A stretch of DNA of 64,000 nt from Monarcha castaneiventris obscurior (lineage: Eukaryota > Chordata > Aves > Passeriformes > Monarchidae). Positions 47,922 through 60,479 of the stretch are shown here, piece after piece (position 1 is the first letter of the stretch; each line of letters opens with the position of its first letter). A model generated the notes under the pieces. The model saw only the letters and a list, made by a program, of their open reading frames with translations. It was not told the DNA's origin and made no database searches. The stretch is taken from positions 7,039,501 through 7,103,500 of the forward strand of contig JAMPIT010000417.1 of the NCBI GenBank assembly GCA_026261815.1. Direction: 5' to 3'. Both the position numbers and the translations under genes were made by a program.

Positions 47922-49390
47922 CTACAGCAAAACATGACATGAGAAAGGGTGTCTGTAATGTTTCATTTAGTCTTGGCTGCACAACTTCATATTTTGTTCA
48001 ATATTAAATTCTTTGCACTGATGTTTTTGGTAATACATGGAAAGCGTTTCAGCTGTTCACGTAGATATGACACCAGTACTTTTAACAAGATAAAGAACCA
48101 TAACTCAAAAAAGGCATCATATACATTTGTCTGTACTGCTCTTCTAAAGTAACATGAGAACAGAAGGACTATAAAGAAGTTAAAGACAACCTATAGAACC
48201 AAAACACAAGTCCCACTTCACAGGGTTTAAGTCTTTTTACTCACAGCTCAAATATAAACTAGCAAACCATTTCATGAAACAGAACCCTCCTGAAGATGTC
48301 AGGGGGTTTTAAATTAACAACTATCCAACATGATCTGCTCAAGAAAATTCAACCATTAGTGAATTTGTGGATTTTTTTTCTCATTAAAGAACATCCCCCT
48401 TTTTGAGTCAACATTAAGGGAGACGTGAAATACGCAAAAGGATACTTCTCAAATGGTACTAAATCAGACTTTCAATTTAGTAAACCCTGTCTCTAGCCTT
48501 TGAGTCAAAAAGCAGTCCCGAAACATAAAGACACAGTCTTTAATCATCACCTTCCTGTGTTCCAAACCATTTACATAAACAATATTTAAGATGCTACATG
48601 TTTCTCCTCCCACTAAGGAGTAAACTGAAAAGACTATTTTAAAAAATGTTTTGCTTACACCTTTTTGCTACTTTCTACTGCACAAAGCAGAATAAAACCC
48701 ACTTCTTTTCTGCTCATACCGATTTTGCTCCAGAATCCATTAAAGGTTACAGTGAACATAAAAGGTATTTGTCTTCACTTTGCTACAGCAGCCTACTGTA
48801 CAGTACATACACTACACATCACTTCTCAACTGTAATCAAGGTTACATCCCAACTATAATCAGTCAAAGGCTGCCAAGTGATTAAGTTTTCCAAAGTTCTT
48901 TGTGCTTTGTCCCACTCTGTCTTTTCAATGTGACTGAAGCACATATACACACACATTTTTGTGCATATACACGTACATGTGTGTAGATACAATACATATA
49001 TGTAACAAAACATCCTCATAATTATTTCTACCTTTTCTCTTCAAGACCTTCAACACTCTACACCACAATGTTTATGAAAACTACCAAACTGACATTGTTG
49101 GGAGTACTCTGTCTTAACTGACTGACAGCGTCTTTTTGACAGTCAGAACCACAGCAAGAGCTGTGATGATACCTGAAGCAGCAAGGAATTAAAACATACT
49201 GAGTTGAGAATTCCAGTTGCTTTTTACATTCCACATCAAAGTTTAACCCACTCAAGAGATTTGTTTTGCAAAGTTGGAAACGAACTATCACTTAAAAAAA
49301 CCCCATTCTTTTCAATTGTTCCTCTCTGGTTCTATTAGGTCTTGCAAATTACCGGTTTTCAGGCACTGAAAAGGGCTACTTCCACTGCTA

Positions 49391-49660
49391 ATGCTGCTAC
49401 TACTTGTTAACAGTAGCAATGCTCGGAATCCCAATGGCACAAAGGCAGCCATTACCATAAGTACAACAACTATCATGGCATTTAATGGTGCCCCGGTGGC
49501 AAAAAATCAACATGCTCAAGATGCCCGCAATCCATGTATACCAGCATTCCCAGGGATTCAGCACTGCTGGAGCAACACCAGTGCAACCAAGCCTTTATTT
49601 CAGGGCATTTGCAAAGTGACAAAGTTCAGAATACAGAGGACCAGAGTTTTCTAAGGGGAA
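49391..49660. other. Moderately GC-rich block with open frames on both strands
   Basis: Between AT-rich flanks, about 260 bp are open on the + strand for 87 codons and on the minus strand for a hydrophobic frame (NAMIVVVLMVMAAFVPLGF). A minus-strand donor-like AAACCG|GTAATT lies at about 49353. No good acceptor was found. Unrecognised; it may be a decayed element. Confidence 0.25.
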
Positions 49661-50164
49661 GTGAAGAGTGGATGTTATACTAGACCAGAGACATTAAGGA
49701 TTTTTCTCCATCTTAAGCAAAACGTTGTGATGAGTGAAAAGCCTGTGTCCCAACAGCTCAACTTTAAACCTGAAAGCTATAAATAACTCCTTTACTGCTG
49801 ATAATCCCAACAGAATCATCCTGTCAGATTATTCACACCACTAAAGTCAACTCAGGATCGAAGGTTTGCTTTCGAACCACCAGTAACACTCATCAAGTCC
49901 TATATGGCAGTGTTTATCAAACCCAGCAGCAGAAACTACACTAAAACTGATAAGGTGGTAAGCAGCCATGTGCAGCTGAAAGGGGGAAGGGTGGTTTATA
50001 CACTGACAGCAGCAATTACAAGAACTAAAGACAACACCACTAAAAATCATTCACATGCAGGACAGGATTGGAAGATACCGTGCCTTTTAAACTATCTAGT
50101 TCTTACAGTCTCCGTGTACTTAATTAGAAGAGTATTAAAGCTACCTGTGTTAAACTCTCCTTTT

Positions 50165-50420
50165 GTTTTGTTTGCTTTTACAGTAGGAATTCACACCAGC
50201 AAGGCAATACCGGTGCTAAGTCCTCCAGCAGCCACGAAGGCAGACAAGCATCCTCCGATGCCCGAGAGAAGCTCCAGGTCCCGGCACTGCACCCTGCCTC
50301 GGGCAGAAGATTATGGCCACACTGAGCCAGGACACGGCCAGGAAGAAGGGCAGGGGAGTGTGATGGAGAATGAAGTCACAACCTGCTTTTTCTGTTTTTT
50401 AAACTTCACTCTTTTATAGC
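50165..50420 (+). other. Exon-like GC-rich block after a strong + strand acceptor
   Basis: A textbook + strand acceptor (TTGTTTTGTTTGCTTTTACAG) at 50160-50181 is followed by about 190 bp of GC-rich sequence with several CpGs. Two + frames stay open: one runs to TAG at about 50417-50419 (GIHTSKAIPVLSPPAA then TKADKHPPMPERSSRSR...), the other to TGA at about 50322. It could be the last exon of a + strand transcript antisense to the main gene. No other + exon was found nearby and the content is not recognised. Confidence 0.3.
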
Positions 50421-50429
50421 TTACGCCCT

Positions 50430-53400
50430 GAAATTTTCCAAAATAACGTTCCATATTTATCTCGCTTCTAATGATTAATAACAGAGGGGCTCTTTTACAC
50501 AAAGACATTTTGACTTCCCACTAACATGATTATACATGCAGAGAAGTCCAAGATCTTAGCACTATTATTGTCAAAGAAAACAAATGCTGAGTTGTTAAGC
50601 AAATAATACTAAACTATAATTGCAAACACCAACTTTGAACATAACCAGCTGCCAAATAGAACTTCATCAATATTTATAGCATGACATCAGTCTGAATTGT
50701 ACTTTTCAGCTATTTCGGCACCTAAGAAAGGAACAGGAAGCTAATTTTCAAAAATCTGTTTTATATTCAACGATGTTTTTTCAGTCTTCAAAGAAATGAG
50801 GCAATACACTCATTTTAATGGCTAATTTTTAAATTTAAAAACACAATGCAAGTTATTACTGATACAATGCCAGTCCTCAACACTGCAATCTTTGCTGAAC
50901 ATGTTTAGTTAGTACTACTGAATTTGGAACTACTTGCAAGAAGAGCTTCAGACCTGCTCAACTATGTGTGAGGTCAGGGCCCTAAATTTTCAGTCTTTTG
51001 GGTTTGGCACAAAAGAGTTCTTCAACTTTCTCATCTTATTTCCTCTGAAAGTGGCATTTAAAAGAAAGGTAACCCAGCTTTTATTATTAACACCAAAACC
51101 ATAAAAGTCTGCCTTTAGGCTACCTACTTGAACTACATGACAACTGATTTTCACAGTTAAGGTCTCCCAGCATATTTAAAAACCTGACACTTGAAATTTG
51201 CTCCTAGGTTTGAATGTTCTTCACTTATATGTTACTTTTTGTTCATCTTTCATTAAATCTGAAAATGCAGTAACACAAATCCTCAATTATTTTTTGCCCA
51301 AACTTTGCAAGACTAAAGTTACTTTTAGTTTATTTACATACCCAGCTGCGGCAAGGGTGAGATAAGCCGGTACACAGTATCCATGCACAAGGCAGTGCCA
51401 GTTTATCTAGTTACCTTAAACTGGTGAAAGCAACATTATCCACCATTGGTTAAGTACAGGGTTAGAGCTGGAGATGGAACAGACTAATTATGCCACTGTA
51501 TTCTTGCCCTCGGGCCACCAACACGTAACACTGTCAGGAGCGCTTTCCTTTGCTTATTAGACAATGTTAAAAAGTACTTGATACAATGGACTTCTACCTG
51601 TTTTCTCCACAGTCTAATTTAGTTCTCTATCAACAGGAAGTTTTTCTCAATATGAATCTATTTTCTGCAATACATGAAGTGCCAGGGACAGGGAAGAGAA
51701 AGTCGGACTTTGAATATGGAAGAACCAGAGGAGTTAACTTCCAACAAATGAGAGTATTACCAGCCAGTTTTGATTGCTTCTGCAAGCACTCTGAAAATCA
51801 AAACAGCCAAGCAACGAAAATTAGAGACAGCTAATCTACTGCAACTATGGAGTTTAAAAAATGTGTGAAAAAGCCTAGCTCTGCAATAAAATACATCTTC
51901 CCCCTTTCAAGTACCATTTAGCAAAGTGTCATCAGAAACATAGGCAACTTCCCCTAACCTTTTATTAAATATAACAGAAACATTAAACACCAACAAAAAT
52001 CTACACTTGTTCTTCACGCTGTCACCACCCCAGCTGCAGGAAGTTGAGGAGCAGACCCAAACATTTATCCCAGCAAAAAGCACAGCTATAATAATGAAAC
52101 CTCAATTTTAGCTTTACTATCCCACTTTGCCTTGAAGGGCTAGGAAAAACAGTTGACCCTGTATGAAATCACCACAAAAAAGACACTTATTACGAGGGGC
52201 AGGGAAATACTATAGTATTATAGGGAATAGTATAAAGACAAGATCCATTTTAAATGTGAGGATCCATTTCAAATGTGGGAAAGTATTAAGTATTGAAATT
52301 TTTTTGCAATGTCAATGAAAAATACTATGAATCTTAATGGCCACAAACAAGCACTGTGGCTTGACTCTCATTTTTGTTTTCATTAAAAGACAACTCATTT
52401 GCATTTTTAATTTGCAAGAATAGGCATCTGATACAATGTAACTCAAACCTGATAAGGCAGAATCTCAGTCATTTGACTAGCAAGAATACTAACAATTTAA
52501 TTTTAAACAAATTTTTCTCAGAATCCAAATACATACGGGAGGGTAAGAATTTAAATTACAATGGCTGTAATATTAAAATTTCCTGCATAGAAACACATTT
52601 GTGCCAAAGTGCTCTTTTTTTAGCTTCTTACTAAAAAGTGGAACTTAAAAAACAAACAAACAAAAACTCCAAAATAAAAACCCCAAACATAATTATCAGA
52701 ATAAACATATTCCCAACACAGAGTGAAACTGCTACATTTACAGCAATATAAGAATGTTGTTATAATAACACCAATAGATCCAGGAAAAATCTCAGTGCAT
52801 AAAAATCCCAGAGAGGGTCACAAAGAAAGACACAAAACACCATAAAAGTAGCTGACAATGCTTTAAAGCAACTATTTAGACCAATATGTATTATGGCCTT
52901 CTTTCTTAAAGGGATTTTGAGCTCCTTCAGATCAAAGATGGATCATAATTCATTCTGCAGTGAAGTATATTTTAGTCTTTGTAAGAAGCTGGGGTGAGGG
53001 GATAAATCATCCCTTCCTCTATCTCAGAGGCAATTTTTTTAAAATCAAAACATTATCCTAATGCTTTTTCCCGAGTTCCTCATCATTCCTCATGCTAGTT
53101 GCACCCTCTAATACTATTAACTTATGGCTTCTCAAGTCACAGTGTGCAAGCAACAGAAACATCACACATCTGAAATAGTGTTTCACTGTAATGGTAAAGT
53201 AAGTGAGTGTATAGGTGATTTAATCTTCTACAAAATCTAACTTCTGGAAAAGCTTTTAAATCACAAAGTTACTGTACTGCTGCATAAAAAGCAGAATAAT
53301 ACATTGTCAGCTGTAATAAGAAAATAAAATGTACTCTGTGGCACTTCCATCTTCTCCAGAAAGAGACATCAGATTATTTTTAAGGATCCCCAAATGTTCC

Positions 53401-56400
53401 AGGAGAGAGCTAAAAGGTTCTCAAATGTACAGGAGAAGACTTGGACAACCTGGATCTCTTCAGCTCCTAAGACACAGCAGTTCCTAACTAGAGGACACTG
53501 ACACTAAATGTCTGAGTACTTTGTATCTCTCGGCTGTAAGAAGCAGAGAGACAAGAGCACCTACTCCCACTGTCATTGGTGGATCACCCTAAGGCTGAGA
53601 TATATTTAGTCCACAGTAGACTGGCAAGTCCCTGAAGAGTTCCTTCTATTCCCTAGAGGTGGGTTTCCTATCTCTCCTACCACTCATGTGATACTGTTGT
53701 GAGATTTATGCAGAGAGGTCACAAAGCCAGGGAAGCTGGTAGTGAGATTGATTACCTTGGAGCAGCCCAGGAGTTTCTCAGTTCTGGTCATGTGGAGACC
53801 TATTGGACCAGTCCTAAACAAGAAGGCCAGCAAACAGCTTTCTAAACATCTAGCTTCTGGATTTAAAATCATACATTTAATTTAACTAATGAAACTCTCT
53901 CACAAAGTCTACCTTTAACACGTGAACAACACACTAGAGAACTGCAGGTATAACCAGCGTTTGTGGTAAGATAAAAGAGGGACTCGAGTAGGAAAAATCT
54001 CCTGCAACCCTAGGATACAAAATGACCAGAGGAACAGGAAGAAGCATTTCCAACAAGCAGAACAGAGGCCAGAATCTGAAAAATCTTCAAACTTAGCAGA
54101 AGAAAGCCAACAGTATTCACAAAAACTATGTTCTTTGTCGACTACTACCAAACCAAAGGGCATAAATTTCTATTACAGAACAGACTTTACTAATGAAAAA
54201 CCCAATACACTACTGAAAAAGTCTGCCAGGTTGTTTTCCTTTATAGCACTTTTTATGACACTGCCAAGAGCCATGATAAAATTATAAAATTTAATGCAAG
54301 TAAAAACATCAATGACTTCTACTTCATTACTCATTTAGATGGATCAGAGGACTTCCCCTCACACAAGCAACATGATATTGTTGTATCACCTTTTGACTAA
54401 TCCTCTGTCAGGCTATCTAAAATTATCAACTCTTTGTTTTGCAACTTTGCTTCTTATCCTTTCATCCGCTAATTAGCTTTCCAGCCTCCCATCTTCTGTC
54501 TAACACGGTCAAAATATATCAACTTCCAGGTTATTTTTTACACGTTTGTTCTGACCAGTATCCTGTAGCACGCAGCACAAGTGCTGCCTTACGATACCTC
54601 CCATTTCTCCTGACAAGCAGGATGTTGCTCCACAGACTTAAAAGCTAAACTGGCTAAGAGCTGCTTTCAGATCCATTTCACTTTTTAAAGTAGATATTTC
54701 AAAAAATTTAAACAGTGCAAGTCTCAGATAGAACATTAACTTGCTTCCCAGATTTCCTCACAGAAGAACTATTGTGTTTTTTCTAATCCACAGACATTAA
54801 ATCAGGAAATACATGCACCATATCCAATTTCAGAACTACTAAAGCTGGCAGGGCCCAGAAACGCAATCCGTACTGACTAGCTGAAACTGGAAAAGGTCAT
54901 CTCCATAGCTCACAACATGGTAAACACGGAGAACATCCAAACTCCAACCACAACCCTTACACTGATGAAAACTTAAAAACCTCAGAACATTGCCCTACAA
55001 CATGATGCAAACCATAATAAGAGCAAAAACACCCTCTCCCTCAAACCACTATAAGAAGGCAAAGGGAAAAAATAAATTTAACGTACTCACTGCCTACTGC
55101 TCTAAAGGAAAAAAAAAAAAAGTGACACCAACGCCTTACAGCAAAGCATGTTTACTTCCCTGAAGAAATAAAAAATAATGAGTAGAACTGCAACACAACG
55201 AAGGCATGAACAGAAGAGAAATGTAAGGAAGTGTCAGAGTTTTACTACCCGCTGAAAAGGACAGGGAACAGCAATCAGAATATCCTGATTACTCTCACCC
55301 GGTCACCTCACAAGCACAAATACCAGCAGGCAACTACTTGTCTGACAGTGACAGCTGGCTCAAGTACCAAAAAGTGCCCCTATTTTTATTAGCAGACAGT
55401 AGCCACAAGTTTCGTTTGGATTCACAAAAAATTAACGTGAATTCTTTAGTCCCTATTTCACACACTGTTTGCTGAAAGAATAAGCAACCTTAGCACATAA
55501 ATTTTATCTGAAAATGGAGAAAGACAGTAAATGCTAAGCTAAGGAAGACTGTTAGCAAGAATATGTCTGTTTCTACCACAACTGGTGGAACTATTAGAAA
55601 TACGTGTTACTGTTTGCTCAACATCTCTGGGCTAGGTTCTTGCAATTACAAGAAGACTGACATTCTCTTGCTATTCTTTCCCTAAGACAGTGAAACACTT
55701 CATGATTAAAATTTCTAAAAATGCAAGAAACAGATCATTAAAAGCAATTCCAGAGCAAATACATTTTATAAGCACTGAGGTGACAGAAAACTTTCAGCTT
55801 TAAAGAAAACCAGTGGTACATATGCAGTAGTATCAGGTACTTCCCTCCTTTACCTATGTGCTTAACATGCTTCACTTATCCTGTGAAGCCAAACAATGCC
55901 AGTTCTTCACAAAAACACAGCTACTGACCCAAATTACACACGGGTTAAGGCCGAGTGAAAAATAAAAACTAACGATGAAGAAGTGGAGAGCTGTAAGATG
56001 CAAGGTATGCTGTAAGTATTACAGAATTTGTGAATCTAATCGCAGCACTACGAGCAATTACTGAGCAAAGCCATTGCAAAGAAACTGGAAAATGACTGTT
56101 AATTGTTATTACTGCACAAAGCAGGCAATATCTATGTATAAAAAGATTTCCAAGAAAATAAACACAATAATGGCAATAAGTGACTAGACTCTGCATCCAA
56201 GCATTTTGCAGAAAATGGAGAATAGAGTAACCAAACCATTAAGCAGACTATTAATAAACTCATTCAAGTCAATAACTAAGCTTCTTAGACTTATTCTATG
56301 ATCTCCAGTTCATACTGCTTAATTGTAAATCCAATCTCTTCTGTGAGCAGAAATACACCAGCTTTACTGGAGGAGAAAAAAAAAGAAAAAAACCCACTGA

Positions 56401-57950
56401 GAAATCTAAGAGAACAAACCCCATTTGAACATATTTTCAAATTACTAATTCTACAGCAGTCCTTCAATTTTTTCCATCATTCTGGCCACAGCTATTCATT
56501 CCACTGTTCTAGATGCAGCTATCTCTAGATATAATTTTTATTATGCATCACTTCTACAAAAAAAATAATTTCTAATTTTTTACTTGCTATGACAGGAGGC
56601 AGATCTAAGGTAAAATGTGCTACCTCAGAGCGACACAAAATTCTCTCCTGAAGCTTCCTCCTCCGAAGTCATCCTCCAACATCAAGTTTTAATGGTGAAA
56701 TAAGCATCACCAAGCAAAGCCATGACACACACTCAACCTAAATGTTTTATTGGACTATTTGATCACACAAACTCTGGCACATTAAGCTTTGTCATGACTT
56801 CTACGTCCAAATGTTCTAACTTATTATTTAAATGAAAGTGTAGATCTCTAGCTAAGTTTGCAGGTATACAGAAACTGGAGTAATGCATTAATTCAAAAGT
56901 TTGCCTAATCGAGAGAAACTGACTGGTTTATCATTATATTTTTTCCAGGACTTCCATATTACAGAGTTAAAGTGATTACCTTTAAGCATCCCGAAAACAT
57001 TTTGCCAATTAGCACTGAAACTTCTGAGCAAATTCCCTACGTATGTACAGTTTCACACAGAATGTGGTATTTACAAAATGTTTACATGCAATACAGCTAA
57101 ACAAGATAAAAGTAAATGTATAATGATGACCTCATCTAATCTCTACAAAGACAGATGTGCCTGCACCTAACTGCCCCAAACTCTCAGAGCAGAACAATCT
57201 AACACACAGCTAACACCTCTCTGGGCTCTCTTCCCCATCTCCAGCCTCAACTTTTTGCAGAGCAATTTCTCCGCTGAGGAATTGTCTAGTTACACCTGTA
57301 ACTCAGTTAAACTCGGGTGAAAAGTCACCCCTGCAAACTCCTCCCCCGAGGTACATCTACCCAGCAGACCCTGCACTAACCCCGGCTCATGTAGAAAACC
57401 TGGAGCTTATCTTTTCGTTCGGGGCCTTGGGTAATGCAGCAGATGAGAGCATTCGCTCACATCTCAACAGCGTGCATTCCGAGGAATCTGTACCCTTAGA
57501 GAGTCACCGCAGTAGAGGAGGGCATTGCTGAGCAACCTCGGTGTGGACAAACTAACCACAAAGCTGCTTGAACTTGTGCACGTATTTAATAACCCCACGA
57601 GTCCAAGCAATCACCTCTACAACACTTGTAGCAGGAACTAATTTCCAAAATCCATTCATATGGATAGCGATTTTACTGGAAAACAATAGGTAAACCAGAC
57701 CTTTCAAATAAGGAGCTATACAACCCCCAATGACCTACCTACTATTTCGCAGGAAGAGTCACAGTTTTTGTAGAGGTTGTAAATGTGACACTGAACTCTA
57801 GGAAGTCATGATTAAAATATATTAATTAATGGATTGTAAAAAAGGAAAGTTAACTTTACAAAGAGATATCTTTACAAATGTTCATAAGGCCAGTGAAATG
57901 TTACCATGGAAAAAACAAGTACTGTTTACAGCAGTAAGCGTCTCTACTTT
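50430..57950. other. Large intron-like region
   Basis: About 7.5 kb of AT-rich DNA upstream of the 46-47 kb exons and downstream of the first exon. I see no supported coding exon, no recognised CR1 copy and no RNA gene. GC and CpG content rises from about 57.2 kb towards the island. Confidence 0.5.
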
Positions 57951-58786
57951 AGCTAGGAAAACACTTTGTTGAGACTTCGATTTATTCAACAAGCCTCAGC
58001 TATATGCTGTAGTAGAGCCTCCTACATGCACTTTCACAAAGCAGATCTCAGCTATGAAGATACCACGCTGCAAGCAGCGCTTATCCACAGCCAGAGAAGC
58101 GTCTCCAGAAACAAACATTCCCGCATTTTGCTACAAACAGCTGGGGAAACTTTATTTTCCGCCTGGGACACACCTCTGAACACGGTCACTCTTCCCACCC
58201 ACCCATCACAAACACACACACACACATTTTAACCAGCATCACGTTCCACTCATCCAGCGCGCTTTGCAGTGGTACCAACGCAACCTCGGCTCTGTCCCCA
58301 CACTACAGCACTTTTTTTTCCCCCATCTACACAAGGGCTCCTCGGAGTCTTTCCGCCGCTGTACCTCCGGCCCGGCCCGGGTGACCCGGCGGGCGGGCGG
58401 CTCTTCCCCGGGGCCCTGCGTGCAGCCGGCGGGGGCGGCGGGGGGCACCGGGGCGCAGCCGCGCCGAGCGGCGGCCGCACGTGAGGCGAGGAGGGGGCGG
58501 CGCTGGCCCGGCTGTGCCCCGGGACAGGCGCTGGTCGGGGTCGGGGCGGGAGCAGCGCCCGCTCCGCCGCCGCCGGGGCAGCGCCCTTGAGCCGCCGCCG
58601 CCTGGGGCCCCTCCCGCCGGCCCGGCCCCCCCGGCCCTCCCCCGCCCCGCGGCACCGCGGCCCGGCGCCAGAGGCCCCTCGGAGGCGGCGCGAGGGTCCG
58701 CAGGGCGGGAAGGGCTCCGAGGGAAGCCCGCGGCGGGAGCCGGGAGCGGGGATGGGGGATAGGTGGGGGGCCCGTCCCGCACTCAC

Positions 58787-59000
58787 CGCCGAGGCGCCGC
58801 CGCGGTGCGCTGAGCCCCCGTTCTTCTCAGTGCCGGGGGCGGCTCCGCCCGCCCGGGAAACACGAACCCCAGGAAGCAAAAGGCGAAGAAGCTGCGAAAA
58901 GCGTCCCCCCCCCTCCTCCGCCGGCCCCGCCAGAAAAACACCACCGGGGGGGGGAAAAAAAAAAAACCAAAACCAAACTTTCCTTGCCGCCGTCTCTCCC
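58787..59000 (-). other. Putative first exon of the minus-strand gene (mostly 5' UTR)
   Basis: The donor GGCG|GTGAGT ends an exon at 58787. The transcription start is not visible; the first CCAAT box on this strand lies at 59065-59069, so a start around 58.98-59.02 kb is a reasonable guess. The reading frame in phase with the 46.7 kb exon is open but has no ATG within this span, so the exon is probably non-coding, or an exon carrying the start codon has been missed. Confidence 0.5.
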
Positions 59001-59064
59001 TCCCCCGAGGAGCACGAACCCAAACACACCGGGACACGCCCCCGCACCGCCCCTCGCGCCGCCC

Positions 59065-59277
59065 ATTGGACGGCGCCCCGCCGACCCTCGCGCTGATTGG
59101 TCGTTCTGCCTGCTCGTCTTCTCCTTCCTCTCCCCTTTCCGCCCCTTCACGCTGCCCATTGGGAAGAGTCTGGGGGATCTCTCCGCCCATTAGCCATTAC
59201 CCATGTCAATCACAGCGGAGCACCGCCTCCTGGCGCTTTTGATTGGGCGCTCGCGTCACTACACGCTCGCTGATTGG
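59065..59277 (-). promoter_or_regulatory. Cluster of five same-orientation CCAAT boxes
   Basis: ATTGG at 59065, 59096, 59158, 59242 and 59273: intervals 31, 62, 84 and 31 bp. Flanks fit NF-Y preferences (GCCCATTGGA, CTGATTGGTC, GCCCATTGGG, TGATTGGGCG, TGATTGGCTG). NF-Y is known to act through multiple CCAAT boxes about 31-33 bp apart, notably in cell-cycle gene promoters. All five drive the minus-strand orientation. Confidence 0.7.
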
Positions 59278-59723
59278 CTGCATTTGCTGGCTGTCACCGG
59301 TTAGCGTCGCCCCCCTTCACAGCCCTCACTGGCTCCCGCCCCTCCTTCCTCTGCCAGTTGGCTGCGATATTTGCCCCTTAAATGGGGCACTCGCTCGCCC
59401 GCTTCTTCTTGTCCCGCCCTTCCGCCCTACGGACTGGGCCGTGGGTCGCACCCTGCGACTCCATTAGAGAAGGACTGTGCCCGTTACACCATAACAGCGC
59501 GGAAACCCGCCCACCGAGCCGCTCTCCTCGGCGGCTCCTGAGACCCTCCTCAAGCGAGGCAAGGTTACGTCAGTGTGTGCTCTCATTTGCCGGCCCACTG
59601 CACGGGCGGGGCACCGTGACGGGCACAGGCAGTCGCGGCTATGGCCGCGGCTATGGCGGCTCAGCGGCACCGACGCCACACTGCCCGCCCTCCCCGGCCA
59701 CACCCACGGCTCGCCCCGCCCCC

Positions 59724-59735
59724 CACGTGCACGTG
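59724..59735. promoter_or_regulatory. Tandem palindromic E-box CACGTGCACGTG
   Basis: Two abutting CACGTG hexamers form a 12-bp palindrome. Further CACGTG sites lie at 59976-59981 and 59997-60002, the latter followed by AC (USF/MITF/TFE-type context). Class: bHLH-ZIP binding sites, by motif only. Confidence 0.6.
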
Positions 59736-60479
59736 GGACAACCATTGGACAGAGGAGGTGTCAGTCGTGCAACTCGCGGAGCTCATTGGCCGGAACCCGA
59801 CGCCTGCGCAGCCAACCGGCGACCGCCCCACGCTGTCACCCGCCGGATGACACAGCAACCGTGGGCTGGGGGGGGTGGGGCAAGGCAGGCCGGGCCTTTG
59901 ATTGGTTAGTTCCACTGTCAATCTCCCCGGGGGGAGGGGGAGTGGGAGGGGCGATGGCGCGTGCCCGCCGCGCCCCACGTGGCCTGGGCAGCTGCGCACG
60001 TGACGGAGGCCCGGGACCGGGAAAACTTTGTGGGAAAGGGATTTGCGGTGACCGCAGTGTCAGTCCGAAATGCAATCGTTACAAATACACGCTGGTCTTC
60101 ATTATCCGCCGAGCCAGAAACAGGAGTGCGGGGGCGGTGGGTGGGAGGCTGAGGCGGCAGGAGCAGGCCCGGGGACGCTTTGCTGGGAGCGTGTGAGGGC
60201 CGGGAGGAGCCGCAGCCCCCTCAGCCTTGGGGCGGGAAGCGCCGGCAGAGCGGCTGTGGGTCCGCACTGCTGCATCTCTGAACGGGAAGCACAGAAATGG
60301 GAGGCATGGAAGCGGGAGCTGCATGGCACAAAGGATTAACAGAGCAGAAGAGCAGGACCAGAGGAGCATTGGAGTCTCCAAAACGGAGAGAAGGCGCCGG
60401 GGGCAATACATGGATAACAGAAGCACGTGGAGGGTAAACTGGGAGCAAGAGGTTATCCTTGCTTGTACCTAATTTCTGT

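Larger units (their letters stand above)
58320..60260. promoter_or_regulatory. Large CpG island, likely bidirectional promoter
   Basis: Nearly 2 kb of GC- and CpG-dense sequence in AT-rich DNA, the strongest promoter signal in the window. It contains GC boxes, eight ATTGG (CCAAT read on the minus strand) at 59065, 59096, 59158, 59242, 59273, 59744, 59785 and 59901, and several CACGTG E-boxes. A strong minus-strand splice donor lies at 58781-58786, so transcription runs leftward. A rightward transcript from 60.0-60.4 kb is possible but no exon is supported there. Typical of a constitutively active vertebrate promoter. Confidence 0.85.

Noticed and set aside
58250..59047. 265-codon minus-strand open frame in the CpG island
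   Set aside because: It is open because of GC-rich composition, with Pro/Ala/Gly/Arg runs in several frames. It crosses a strong splice donor at 58781-58786 and has no plausible start near the expected transcription start.
59382..60196. Long + strand open frames (175 and 207 codons) in the CpG island
   Set aside because: Several overlapping frames on both strands are open at once, typical of CpG islands. The residues are low-complexity and the frames cross the promoter elements.
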